Of a stretch of 64,000 bases of DNA, positions 1 to 9,349 are shown one piece after another. The translations under genes were made by a program, and so were the position numbers. This DNA is from Alteromonadaceae bacterium (lineage in GTDB: Bacteria; Pseudomonadota; Gammaproteobacteria; Enterobacterales; Alteromonadaceae). Below the pieces are notes generated by a model. The model had not been told where the DNA came from. It saw only the letters and a list, made by a program, of their open reading frames with translations, and ran no database searches. Position 1 is the stretch's first letter. Every line of letters begins with the position of its first letter. The DNA lies in contig JALUXV010000161.1 of assembly GCA_027013165.1 (NCBI GenBank), positions 1 through 64,000 on the forward strand. The letters run 5' to 3'.

Positions 1-225
1 CGATTGCTTAGCAATATTCGACGGCTCAATAGATTTAACCCTGTCTATGACGTGGGTCAATTTGAAACGAAGATCATCCAATTGGTTCTGCTGAGAAGAT
101 AAAGCATTATTTAATGCTTCGATAGTGTGCTCTTGGAACGCTACTTTGGTTTGCAACTCTTCTATAAATTCGTTGGCTTGTGCCAAGCTTTCGGTGAGAT
201 CTTTAATCTGCTGTGCATCGCTCAT
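1..225 (-). CDS. slyX: SlyX family protein (C-terminus truncated by window edge)
   Basis: Reverse-strand ATG at 225 translates MSDAQQIKDLTESLAQANEFIEELQTKVAFQEHTIEALNNALSSQQNQLDDLRFKL..., open to base 1; short SlyX-like coiled coil next to an FKBP gene. Confidence 0.8.
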   Translation of the reverse strand, partial: MSDAQQIKDLTESLAQANEFIEELQTKVAFQEHTIEALNNALSSQQNQLDDLRFKLTHVIDRVKSIEPSNIAKQS

Positions 226-233
226 GGAATGTC

Positions 234-1232
234 TTACTCGTCTTTTTGCCAGACCTCAGCGAGGCCACTACTGCTTTCAGTCACAATATTACCATCGGAG
301 TTAAACCCAACGCCATAGACCACTGCCGTTGGTGGTGTAGAAGATTCTCGAGCAGCCACTTGCCACGATTGTTGTTGTATGCCCGTTTGGATATCCCATA
401 AGTAAACTTTTCGCGCTGGCGAACCAGTAAGTAAATACTTACCATCTTCAGAAAATACGGCATCGGTGAACATTTTTTGACGAGAAATGTATTTCAACGA
501 ACTGACCGGCTCTCCGGTTTGCACATCCCAAATTTGAGATTTCCGTTGGCTATCAGCGGTAAACGCAAAGCGACCTAGATCGTCTAATACCACCTTGGTA
601 ACACGAGTTGGGTGGGTAAAGGTGTGAATAATTTGTCCAGTGTCGGTGCTCCATAAGTACGCGATATAGTCATTACCGCCAGTAAGCGCAAACTTACCGT
701 TAGGAGACAAATCGATACTGTTCACTTTTTCCTGATGCCCCAAAAACTCTAGGCGTCGCTCGGTTCTCGGCTCAAAATACATCACATGACCGTTTGATCG
801 GGCTACCAGCACACCATTACCATTGTTCGACACTGCCACGTCGCGAATACTGGCTTCGTCAATGCGCCAAAAGCCCTCGGGTTCACCTGTCTCCAGGCTC
901 CATAGTGCAAAGGCTTCTCTATCTGCGGTGATCACATATTGGTTATCGGCAGAAATATGTATAGAGCCCACTGTGTTGTCCGAGCCACCCTGATGGCTCC
1001 AATTGAAAAGAGGCTCGGCTTCACCAATACGCCACACTTTGATGCCATTACTCACACCGGAAACAACTGCCAGAGTACCGTCAGTGGATATATCAGCCGC
1101 GTATGCACCATCGTCAACATGCCGCCATTGGGCAATTGGCGTGGTTTCTGGGTAGGTACACCCTGCCAACGAAATAATAAATACGACGAAAAGTATAAAT
1201 CGAGGGAACAAATTGAGCCTAAACATAATCAA
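234..1232 (-). CDS. WD40-repeat lipoprotein
   Basis: 332 aa ORF, N-terminal lipobox (ISLAGC) and repeated WD-type motifs (IKVWRIG, YLWSTDTG, IWDVQTGEP, YLWDIQTG). Confidence 0.8.
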   Translation of the reverse strand: MIMFRLNLFPRFILFVVFIISLAGCTYPETTPIAQWRHVDDGAYAADISTDGTLAVVSGVSNGIKVWRIGEAEPLFNWSHQGGSDNTVGSIHISADNQYVITADREAFALWSLETGEPEGFWRIDEASIRDVAVSNNGNGVLVARSNGHVMYFEPRTERRLEFLGHQEKVNSIDLSPNGKFALTGGNDYIAYLWSTDTGQIIHTFTHPTRVTKVVLDDLGRFAFTADSQRKSQIWDVQTGEPVSSLKYISRQKMFTDAVFSEDGKYLLTGSPARKVYLWDIQTGIQQQSWQVAARESSTPPTAVVYGVGFNSDGNIVTESSSGLAEVWQKDE

Positions 1233-1414
1233 ACGGGTTTCGCTTTGTGAACGCTAGGTTTACCATAGCACGTATTAGGGCGTGGTGATCTTTGCGGAGC
1301 ATCTTTTGTTCGGCAAAGATCAACGCGCGCTATACATTTTATAACTATCGTGCATATTGTCTTGGATACGGCAATTTAAAGTAATGGCACACAAAATAAT
1401 TAATGGAGAATTTT

Positions 1415-2194
1415 ATGCAGAAGTCGCTCATAGCCCTGTCTACCTTTGCAGCACTGGGCTTGATGGCTTGTAAGCCAAGCACTAATGAAGAAGCATCTAC
1501 GGAAGCCGCAGCAACCCCAGCGGCTGTTGAAACGGTAGAAATGACCGAATCTCAAAAGCACGCCTACGCTATGGGTGCTAGCATGGGTTTGTTCGCCAAT
1601 GATCGCGCCGAACAACAAGCGCAACTAGACATGCCTCTTGACCTAGAAGCACTTAAGCAAGGCTTTAACGATGGTCTGGCAGATCAGCTTAAATTCACTC
1701 CAGCTCAAATTCAGCAAATTGCACAAGAAGCTCAGCAGGTAATGATGGTTAAGCAGCAAGAAATGGCTGCAATGGCTGCTGAGAAAAACATTGAAGCTGG
1801 TATTGCTTACTTAGAAGAGAACGGCAAGCGCGAAGGGGTTGTTACTACCGAGTCGGGACTTCAATATGAAATTCTAGAAGCGGGTGAAGGCGCAAGCCCA
1901 CTGGCAACTGACACAGTAAAAGTACACTACCGTGGTACCTTGCTAGACGGTACTGAGTTTGATTCATCATACTCTCGTGGCGAGCCTATTGAATTCCCAC
2001 TAAACCGAGTTATTTCTGGTTGGACTGAAGGTGTACAGTTGATGAAAGAAGGTGGCAAATTCCGCTTCCATATTCCTTCAGAGCTTGCTTATGGTGAACG
2101 TGCTACCGGTTCTATCACACCTAATTCAACACTGATTTTCGACGTTGAGCTACTAGAAGTTATCAAACCAGCTACTGAAGAAAGCGCAGAGTAA
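1415..2194 (+). CDS. fkpA: FKBP-type peptidyl-prolyl cis-trans isomerase, lipoprotein (FkpA-like)
   Basis: Lipobox LGLMAC, FKBP N-terminal helical domain, C-terminal VKVHYRGTLLDGTEFDSSYSRGEPIEFPLNRVISGWTEGVQLM; start chosen at internal ATG MQKSLIAL. Confidence 0.88.
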   Translation: MQKSLIALSTFAALGLMACKPSTNEEASTEAAATPAAVETVEMTESQKHAYAMGASMGLFANDRAEQQAQLDMPLDLEALKQGFNDGLADQLKFTPAQIQQIAQEAQQVMMVKQQEMAAMAAEKNIEAGIAYLEENGKREGVVTTESGLQYEILEAGEGASPLATDTVKVHYRGTLLDGTEFDSSYSRGEPIEFPLNRVISGWTEGVQLMKEGGKFRFHIPSELAYGERATGSITPNSTLIFDVELLEVIKPATEESAE

Positions 2195-2214
2195 TTTAGC
2201 ATCACTAAAACAGA

Positions 2215-2243
2215 AAAAAGCCGACGTTACCGTCGGCTTTTTG
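2215..2243 (+). terminator. Rho-independent terminator downstream of fkpA
   Basis: AAAAAGCCGAC-GTTACC-GTCGGCTTTTT stem-loop with T tract. Confidence 0.85.
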
Positions 2244-2584
2244 TTAAAGATCACGTCCGTGACTACCTTATTCCTCAGGTGCTAATTGCGTCATTTCGCG
2301 GCGCACCAACCCGGCTAGTAAGTAGGGTTTTTCGCTAATAAAGGTATTCCGAATCCTCACTATAACTATAGCTAAAACTTTCGTTTTCGCTTGCTTAAAA
2401 AACGCTTTTCTTAAACGGATTTTATCTAATAGCAACCCAGTTATAACAAGAAGTTTTAACGCTGTGGTGCTCTTCTCCGCTCTGGGTGCACTTTAAAAAC
2501 AGCATAGTGATTCAATAGTGCATGGCCGATCTTGTAACAGGTAACGCCTACAACCAAGTAACCTGCTGTTTTTAAACTATCTAT

Positions 2585-2713
2585 TCATACGACGATATCT
2601 AACAAACCGTACAACACTAAAATTGCCCCGCTAATAAACAACAAAAAACCAATAATAGTGCCGCCTGCCGTTAACGAATTTTCGTTCCTATCCGGTGTTT
2701 CGTTATCGTGCAT
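2585..2713 (-). CDS. Small single-TM protein, 42 aa
   Basis: ATG at 2713: MHDNETPDRNENSLTAGGTIIGFLLFISGAILVLYGLLDIVV*; hydrophilic N-terminus plus one TM helix. Below the supplied ORF cutoff. Confidence 0.5.
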   Translation of the reverse strand: MHDNETPDRNENSLTAGGTIIGFLLFISGAILVLYGLLDIVV

Positions 2714-2916
2714 TCAGCTCTCCGAAGAAGCGAGACACAAATCACCGTCTCGCGATACTAAAGGTAAGATTGATACTGCGATATGAGCCAAATAGCTCAT
2801 TATCAATGTAGCGCGCAATTACCCCACTGTCATGCACAATTTATAAGCTGTTTATTGGTTTTTAGAATATCCAACCCCATTAACTAAATCATAGGTAATC
2901 AACCATTATCAATATT

Positions 2917-3402
2917 TTGAAAACCCCATTAATTACACGCAAAGGCTATTTGAAGTTAAAACAAGAACTTGACTACCTTTGGCGGGAAGAGCGTCCCGAA
3001 ATTACCAAAAAAGTTACTTGGGCAGCCAGTTTAGGCGACCGCAGTGAAAACGCCGATTATCAATACAATAAGAAAAAACTCAGAGAAATAGACAGGCGGG
3101 TTAGGTATTTAAGCAAATGTCTAGAGCGACTCAAAATAGTGGATTACAACCCTCAACAAGAAGGAAAAGTATTCTTTGGCGCTTGGGTTGAAATTGAAAA
3201 CCACGAAGGCAAGGTACTGACATTACGCCTAGTGGGATACGACGAAATTTTTGACCAGAAGAATGTTATTTCTATAGATTCTCCTATGGCTCGAGCCCTT
3301 GTAGGAAAGCAAGAAGACGACGAATTTGAAGTAAAAACAGAAATGGGCACTAAAGAGTGGTGGATCAATCGAATTTGGTATGACACCACAGACAAACTCT
3401 AG
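2917..3402 (+). CDS. greB: Transcription elongation factor GreB (probable TTG start)
   Basis: 161 aa; MKTPLITRKGYLKLKQELDYLWREERPEITKKVTWAASLGDRSENADYQYNKKKLREIDRRVRYL is GreB-like; first codon is TTG at 2917. Confidence 0.93.
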   Translation: MKTPLITRKGYLKLKQELDYLWREERPEITKKVTWAASLGDRSENADYQYNKKKLREIDRRVRYLSKCLERLKIVDYNPQQEGKVFFGAWVEIENHEGKVLTLRLVGYDEIFDQKNVISIDSPMARALVGKQEDDEFEVKTEMGTKEWWINRIWYDTTDKL

Positions 3403-3413
3403 CACTCACGGCT
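3382..3413. repeat. 32-bp direct repeat, left copy (greB 3' end)
   Basis: GACACCACAGACAAACTCTAGCACTCACGGCT, identical to 12801..12832. Confidence 0.95.
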
Positions 3414-3506
3414 TTTGGTTTTTTTTCCAGTATCTTTATTGCAACGCCAATGACATTAACATCGCTTAATCCCATTGGCGCGATGGTTAGTTAACTCAAC
3501 AGTCCA

Positions 3507-4448
3507 TCAAAAATACTGCTCAGCTAAAGTATTGTGTATATCCGCAAAGTCTATTTGCAGCTCATCAATAAAGTTGGCCAACGACACTGTTACTATCTCT
3601 TTCACGTCGGATTCATCAATTTCACTGATGCTGTGCTCCACTCTTAACATCAAGTTTTCTGAGCGAGGTAGTTTAACAAGGTTGCGTTTGATCTCATTGA
3701 GGCACCAATATATTGAGCGAGGGAAGCGTTCGTCATAAATAACGAAATCTAATACATCGTTAGGTCTAACCCTTACCCCCATGCGTTGGCGGTACATTTG
3801 ATAGGCAGACAGTGAGTGTAAGACGCTAGTCCATTGGATATTTTTAAACGGCAACAAGTAGTCATCATCTTTCTCAATAGCACTTCGCACATCAATTATT
3901 CTAGATGTCATATCTGCGCGCTCTATTAATGAACCAATACGCCAAAAGTAAAAGCCATCGTCATGGCTCATCGTAGCCTCCATCGCCCCTAAAGTAAGTA
4001 GACAATGCTTTACCACTTTTTCCAAACTTTTAGACTGGCCACGCTTGGTTAGAAAATCGTTAGATGTTGCATCTATTTCTAAATCTAACTTGTTTACTAT
4101 CTCCCAAACTTCTTTTGGAACCACATCTCGCACAGTTCGCATATTACTACGCGCAGCCGAAATACAGTTGCGGATAGATGAAGGGTTACGCTTTTCAACG
4201 GTTAAGAATTTAATAACATTTTTTTCTGATGCGACTTGGTAGATTTCAAAAAACGCATCTCTTGCACCAATAATATCGAGTAAAGGTTCCCAACCTGGCG
4301 AGGCCTCTTTGGGTACATCCATGAGAAACAGGCTGTTGACATTAACCAATCGAGCAATGTTTTCTGCCCTTTCAACATACCGTGCAGTCCAATATAGTGT
4401 TTCAGCAACTCGTGACAACATACTCTTTTCTCCTACTCGACGATCCAA
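3507..4448 (-). CDS. Alpha-E domain protein (DUF403)
   Basis: MLSRVAETLYWTARYVERAENIARLVNVNSLFLMD is a typical alpha-E N-terminus; likely start at the MLSRVAE methionine; last gene of ATP-grasp/transglutaminase operon. Confidence 0.88.
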   Translation of the reverse strand: MDRRVGEKSMLSRVAETLYWTARYVERAENIARLVNVNSLFLMDVPKEASPGWEPLLDIIGARDAFFEIYQVASEKNVIKFLTVEKRNPSSIRNCISAARSNMRTVRDVVPKEVWEIVNKLDLEIDATSNDFLTKRGQSKSLEKVVKHCLLTLGAMEATMSHDDGFYFWRIGSLIERADMTSRIIDVRSAIEKDDDYLLPFKNIQWTSVLHSLSAYQMYRQRMGVRVRPNDVLDFVIYDERFPRSIYWCLNEIKRNLVKLPRSENLMLRVEHSISEIDESDVKEIVTVSLANFIDELQIDFADIHNTLAEQYF

Positions 4449-5902
4449 GTGTCTTTGCTTCCGCCCCCTTGGGAAGAATTCACAACGAGTGACCCCTTTA
4501 CCATTGCAACGCGAGTTAGTCCACCCGTAGTCACATAGGTTGAATCTCCAGATGAAAGCACAAAAGGTCTAAGATCAACATGACGAGGCGCAATACCCTC
4601 TTCTGTGAGCGTAGGTACAGTGGATAGTGATAGTGTAGGTTGTGCTATCCAATTTCTTGGATCCGCTTTCACTTGAGCTAGGGTTTCTTGTTGTTGCGCT
4701 TTCGTCGATTTGGGACCTATTAATAACCCATATCCACCGGATTCATTTGCCGGTTTGATCACTAAATCTGCGACATTTTTACAGACATAATCTAATTCAC
4801 TTTTGTTATCGCAGCGAAAGGTAGGCACATTGGGTAGTTTGGTTTCCTCCCCAAGATAATATTTAATCATATCAGGTACATAAGTATAAACCACCTTGTC
4901 ATCGGCTACCCCTGCACCTGGGGCATTAACTAAAGCCACCTTGCCTTTTTTCCACGCGCGTATCAACCCAGGCACGCCTAACATGGAGTCGGGATTAAAC
5001 GCTTCAGGATCAATAAACAAATCGTCAATCCTACGGTAGATTACGTCAACTCGTTTTGGCCCGTAAATGGTTTTCATGTAGACACAATCGTCAGATTCGA
5101 CGCTTAAATCACTCCCTTCTACCAATTCACAACCCATTTCTTGTGCAAGATAAGCATGCTCAAAATACGCGGAGTTATAAATACCAGGCGTTAAAACCAC
5201 AACTTCAGGTTTATCCATTGGGCGAGGAGTCATCGCTGTTAACATATCAAATAACTGAGACGGATAATCACTAACAGGAAGCACATTTATTTGGCCAAAC
5301 AACTCTGGAAAAACTCGCTTAATAATTGAACGGTTTTCCAGCATGTAAGACACACCCGATGGTACTCTTAGATTATCTTCCAATACATACATCACACCAT
5401 CGCCACCGCGCACTAAATCAGAACCACAAATATGTGCCCATATGTTTTTGGGTGGTGTAATTCCTATACACTGCTTTCGAAAGTTAACGGATTTACTTAG
5501 CAGCTCTGCTGGGAAGACTTTGTCTTTGACAATTTTTTGATCGTGGTAAATATCGTGAATAAAACAATTAAGCGCTTCAACTCTTTGTATCAAGCCTTGC
5601 TCTACTTGCTCCCACTCTTTCTTGTGAATAACTCTCGGGATAATATCTTGCGGCCATGCTCTATCAATGGTGCTTCCCTCACCGTAAACGGTAAAAGTAA
5701 TTCCCATCTCTTTAATCAATAGTTCCGCTGCATGTTGTGATGCATCAAGCTCAGCCTTCGATAAACTCGACAAATAATTCATCAAGTTTTTGGTTATCGG
5801 CCTCCCAGTTCTATCTGCATTAATATACTCATCATACAAGTTGTCATGTTGATAGTTTTCCCAATGAAGATCATGCGTTTGGGCCTGTGACTGATTTTTC
5901 AT
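4433..5902 (-). CDS. Circularly permuted type 2 ATP-grasp protein
   Basis: 489 aa; GITFTVYGEGSTIDRAWPQDIIPRVI, YVLEDNLRVPSGVSYMLENR, VIKPANESGGYGLLIGP motifs; overlaps the downstream alpha-E ORF. Confidence 0.9.
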   Translation of the reverse strand: MKNQSQAQTHDLHWENYQHDNLYDEYINADRTGRPITKNLMNYLSSLSKAELDASQHAAELLIKEMGITFTVYGEGSTIDRAWPQDIIPRVIHKKEWEQVEQGLIQRVEALNCFIHDIYHDQKIVKDKVFPAELLSKSVNFRKQCIGITPPKNIWAHICGSDLVRGGDGVMYVLEDNLRVPSGVSYMLENRSIIKRVFPELFGQINVLPVSDYPSQLFDMLTAMTPRPMDKPEVVVLTPGIYNSAYFEHAYLAQEMGCELVEGSDLSVESDDCVYMKTIYGPKRVDVIYRRIDDLFIDPEAFNPDSMLGVPGLIRAWKKGKVALVNAPGAGVADDKVVYTYVPDMIKYYLGEETKLPNVPTFRCDNKSELDYVCKNVADLVIKPANESGGYGLLIGPKSTKAQQQETLAQVKADPRNWIAQPTLSLSTVPTLTEEGIAPRHVDLRPFVLSSGDSTYVTTGGLTRVAMVKGSLVVNSSQGGGSKDTWIVE

Positions 5903-5915
5903 TTTAATATCCTTT

Positions 5916-6791
5916 TTATATTCTGGTCATATCAACAGAGACGGCCAATGTTTGAGCTCCCCCACCAAACAACAACCCTTTGAGTGGCGTTACGTCATAA
6001 AAGTCTCTTCCTACCGCTAACACAACGTGTTGTTCTTCCGGCTTGAGGTCGTTAGTAGGGTCGAAGTCCACCCAACCGAGAGTAGGCACAAATACAGAAA
6101 TCCAAGCATGGCTCGCATCTGCTCCTACAAGTTTTTGTTGACCGGGCGGAGGCAAAGTCTCGATATATCCGCTAACATAACGGGCGGATAACCCAATGCT
6201 TCTCAAGCACGCTAAAGCTACATGTGCAAAGTCTTGGCAAACGCCTTTTCTATGCTCAAAAACACGCTCAAGAGGCGTATCAATAGTGCTAAACTGCGGG
6301 TCAAACGTAAAATCTGTAAAGATTCGATGTATCAATTCTTCGCAAGCATCTAAGATCGAGCGATTTTTGGTAAACGACACCAGCGCATATTGCCGCATGT
6401 CGTTATTAAATGGAGTCAAACCAGTTGCTATAGCATATGGCATTGCATCTAAGTGCTCTTGGTCAGGAGGAAAACGCAATCCTTCTCTAATCGACTCCCA
6501 AGTAATCTGCTGTACTAAAAAATCCATTGTTGCAGGTTTCAGCACTTCCACTTCGCTTATGGCTTTCACTTCCATTACGGTGTGCTGTGTTGGCACTTCG
6601 AAAATTGTCACTAGATTATTAAAGCGATCTCTAATTTGCGTAGAGTAATCAGGCGCAGGCGAAATCACTAACCTTGATGAATGACAAATTTGCCTTGCGA
6701 AATTCACCGGCAAAAGCCGTGCGTGATTTTGTGTAAGCGATACCTCTTCACTGTACTCATAACGAGTTACATGCTCAATTTTATACTTCAA
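5916..6791 (-). CDS. Transglutaminase-like protein
   Basis: 291 aa; Bact_transglu_N-like start YKIEHVTRYEYSEEVSLTQNHARLLP, catalytic GVCQDFAHV Cys, SHAWISVFVPTLGWVDFDPTND His/Asp. Confidence 0.9.
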   Translation of the reverse strand: MKYKIEHVTRYEYSEEVSLTQNHARLLPVNFARQICHSSRLVISPAPDYSTQIRDRFNNLVTIFEVPTQHTVMEVKAISEVEVLKPATMDFLVQQITWESIREGLRFPPDQEHLDAMPYAIATGLTPFNNDMRQYALVSFTKNRSILDACEELIHRIFTDFTFDPQFSTIDTPLERVFEHRKGVCQDFAHVALACLRSIGLSARYVSGYIETLPPPGQQKLVGADASHAWISVFVPTLGWVDFDPTNDLKPEEQHVVLAVGRDFYDVTPLKGLLFGGGAQTLAVSVDMTRI

Positions 6792-9349
6792 GTCACGTCA
6801 CCTTCTTTGTGATTACTAGCAACAAATGACCTGTTCTGCTTAATCGCAGACTTGGTATGGGTAAAAAATTTAATATTCAATAAATCAGTATACGACTTGA
6901 GGCTTTGCCTCAGTCTGCTTACTAACTCAAGCAATTGGGTTCGTTGTTTCCCATTCGATGTACCACTATCACTCACTTCATTTAATTCTGTCAAATCAAT
7001 AATATGACAATCAGACTTTAGCTTTAGCAATGCTCTTTCTAGTGCATCCATACCATAGCCATTAAAGGCGCGAGGCAGGCAATAGGTTAACTGTTCAAGT
7101 TGGTCTATTTGATAAGCCAGCGATCTCGGGTAATCTTGAGTAGACACAAGAAGCTCTAATGCAGTACTTACACTTTGGTGCATTCTGTAACGACGTTTGT
7201 GCGTTACAGAGCTAACTTGACTTAACAGCAACATGTCTAAGTTTTCTCGTTGTGCTACTGAAGAAAGTTTGGGGCCGATAAGTAAACTAATGCCACCGAG
7301 TAAACTTTGTATGCGTTCAGTTCTAATACCCATCTCGAACATAAAGTCACCAGTATCCCGCGACAAAGAATCAGTCAGTGACCCCCTAAATGCCATTGCC
7401 AATGAAATAATGTTATCGATTAGCGACTGTAATATGTGAACACTACTGGCGTGATGAATATGAAAAATCTTGTCGTATTCACTCTCTAAATTTTCAAGAA
7501 TTCGCTGGCTATCGTAAGACAGTAGCTCTCTGATATTTTTAGCGCTTGTACAGGTTGCCTTCACTGTACTTGCCAGACTACCGAGTAACTGACTATCTGT
7601 AATGGTTCTATATGCCAAGGCTTTAAAAGATTGATAATCGGTAATAGTATTACTGTCGAGCGGTAAGCTACTTTCCCATTGAATGGATTCAAAGGGTGCT
7701 ATAAGTACTTGTTGCTCTAACCCCCAATTCATCAAATTCAAGGTCTGACTTACCTGCCCCTCAGGGTACATAGACCACTCGCTAAGCTTCTCCATGTATA
7801 CCCGCAGCAATCGACACAAGTTTTCAGTTCGTTCTACACTGGTACCCAAACTGAATAGGTTTTCAGCGGTTCGGCTGGAAATGTATCCCTCCAACAGCGC
7901 CATATCTAAAGTTTTAAGTACGCTTTTAGGTGGCTTAAATTTTTTCTCGGGTGTACTCGCCGTCTTATCACTAGCGACCCACGCATCTTTTATATGGGTC
8001 ACCTCTGTTTGTTTGGACAATTTATCTTGATTGACGGTAATACAAAGAGCCGATGGCAAAACGGTAACTTGATCTTCATGAACTAAGGCGAAAACCCTAA
8101 ACACAACCGGCTTTAACACTAGCTTGTCATCTCGCCAAAAGGGTATTTCTTTAAGATTCACTTTTTCTCTAAAAAATACGTTAGCTTTTGGCTGTTCCTC
8201 TAGTATTTTCTCTATTTCTTCAGCGTGTTTAGCGCCATCCAATCGCAATGAAGGATCGATATAGCTGCGAAGCTCAAATCGCGCCAAGTCGTTCATATCA
8301 ACATTTTCAGGAGCAAAACTTAATGGCTGCTTGATAATCAGTGCTTGTTGATTTAACTGCTGCGATATATGACCTAGTCGATTCTGAATGGCAGGTATTT
8401 GTAGGATACCAGCGCCATAGTTATTCAACATTTGAACATTGCCACTGCGAATGGCTTGAAGTAGCCCAGGCACACCCTGTTCTGAATATTCGGATTGCTC
8501 CAGTGAATCAAGATGCCTATCTTCAATCCATCGCAAAATAATATCGACTTTTTTCAGGCCATTGAGAGCCTTAATCCATACAAATCCCTGTCTGACGGTA
8601 AGGTCTGCACTTCGCACCAAGGTATATCCAAGGTATGTGGCCAAATAGACTTGTTCAGAATAATAAGGGTCTGAAGGGCCCTCGCTAAAAATAACCACCC
8701 GAGCGTCTGCATGTGGTGCGTGTTGCTCAACGGCATTACTCATATCTTGGAAAAAGCCAGCAATACGTTCTACATCACATTTAAAGAACTCATCGCTCAT
8801 GACTCTTCTAGACATGATTCGGTTTTCTAGTAGTAACCCCAAACCTCTCGGGAACTGACAATGGTCTTGAAGTGCGTAGATTTCACCGTCCTTAGATAGG
8901 CCAATATCTAATGCGACTACAAAAAGTGATGCATCAAACTGTGAGTAATCACTTTCGCCGAGGAAAAAAGGATGACCAAACAAACTTAAGCCATCTATGG
9001 AGTGATTCAAAATCAATGACTTAGTAGTGGTAATGTCTTGCAATACTTGATTGAGAAGATGAACTCGTTGTTCCAACCCCCTCGAAATATTAGACCATGT
9101 AGATTTATCAATAAGATGGGGAATAGGGTCTATCATCCACTTATCCCTCAAACTACCATCGATAAAGCCGTTGCTGCGCATCAATCGTTGAATTTCACTA
9201 CACCGAGCCAGTAAATCATCTTCGCTCAAACGACTCAGGTGACTGTACAACCTATGCTGCATTGGATTTTCGTCACTCATGTTTTGACGATTTAAATCAC
9301 AAAATGTCTCAAACCAGCCTGGGTTAGGCTGGGTGTGCTTTTCATTCAT
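6788..9349 (-). CDS. Fused circularly permuted ATP-grasp + alpha-E protein
   Basis: 853 aa; ATP-grasp-like N-terminus (YALQDHCQFPRGLGLLLENRIMSRRV...), C-terminal alpha-E (SSRTAENLFSLGTSVERTENLCRLLRVYMEKL); 4-nt overlaps with both neighbours. Confidence 0.87.
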   Translation of the reverse strand: MNEKHTQPNPGWFETFCDLNRQNMSDENPMQHRLYSHLSRLSEDDLLARCSEIQRLMRSNGFIDGSLRDKWMIDPIPHLIDKSTWSNISRGLEQRVHLLNQVLQDITTTKSLILNHSIDGLSLFGHPFFLGESDYSQFDASLFVVALDIGLSKDGEIYALQDHCQFPRGLGLLLENRIMSRRVMSDEFFKCDVERIAGFFQDMSNAVEQHAPHADARVVIFSEGPSDPYYSEQVYLATYLGYTLVRSADLTVRQGFVWIKALNGLKKVDIILRWIEDRHLDSLEQSEYSEQGVPGLLQAIRSGNVQMLNNYGAGILQIPAIQNRLGHISQQLNQQALIIKQPLSFAPENVDMNDLARFELRSYIDPSLRLDGAKHAEEIEKILEEQPKANVFFREKVNLKEIPFWRDDKLVLKPVVFRVFALVHEDQVTVLPSALCITVNQDKLSKQTEVTHIKDAWVASDKTASTPEKKFKPPKSVLKTLDMALLEGYISSRTAENLFSLGTSVERTENLCRLLRVYMEKLSEWSMYPEGQVSQTLNLMNWGLEQQVLIAPFESIQWESSLPLDSNTITDYQSFKALAYRTITDSQLLGSLASTVKATCTSAKNIRELLSYDSQRILENLESEYDKIFHIHHASSVHILQSLIDNIISLAMAFRGSLTDSLSRDTGDFMFEMGIRTERIQSLLGGISLLIGPKLSSVAQRENLDMLLLSQVSSVTHKRRYRMHQSVSTALELLVSTQDYPRSLAYQIDQLEQLTYCLPRAFNGYGMDALERALLKLKSDCHIIDLTELNEVSDSGTSNGKQRTQLLELVSRLRQSLKSYTDLLNIKFFTHTKSAIKQNRSFVASNHKEGDVT

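Noticed and set aside
939-1250. Numerous 60-150 aa ORFs antisense to clear genes (e.g. 939..1250, 6196..6648, 38431..38727, 54295..54630)
   Set aside because: Each lies opposite a well-supported CDS, with low-complexity or arbitrary composition; treated as shadow ORFs.
2260-2480. Open minus-strand frame (...ALKLLVITGLLLDKIRLRKAFFKQAKTKVLAIVIVRIRNTFISEKPYLLAGLVRREMTQLAPEE*) upstream of the fkpA terminator
   Set aside because: No ATG or credible ribosome-binding site in frame and no family recognised; could be gene decay but unsupported.
3445-3480. CGCCAATG...CATTGGCG inverted repeat downstream of the alpha-E gene as a terminator
   Set aside because: Stem is only 8 bp with a 20-nt loop and has no immediate U tract on the minus strand; not convincing.
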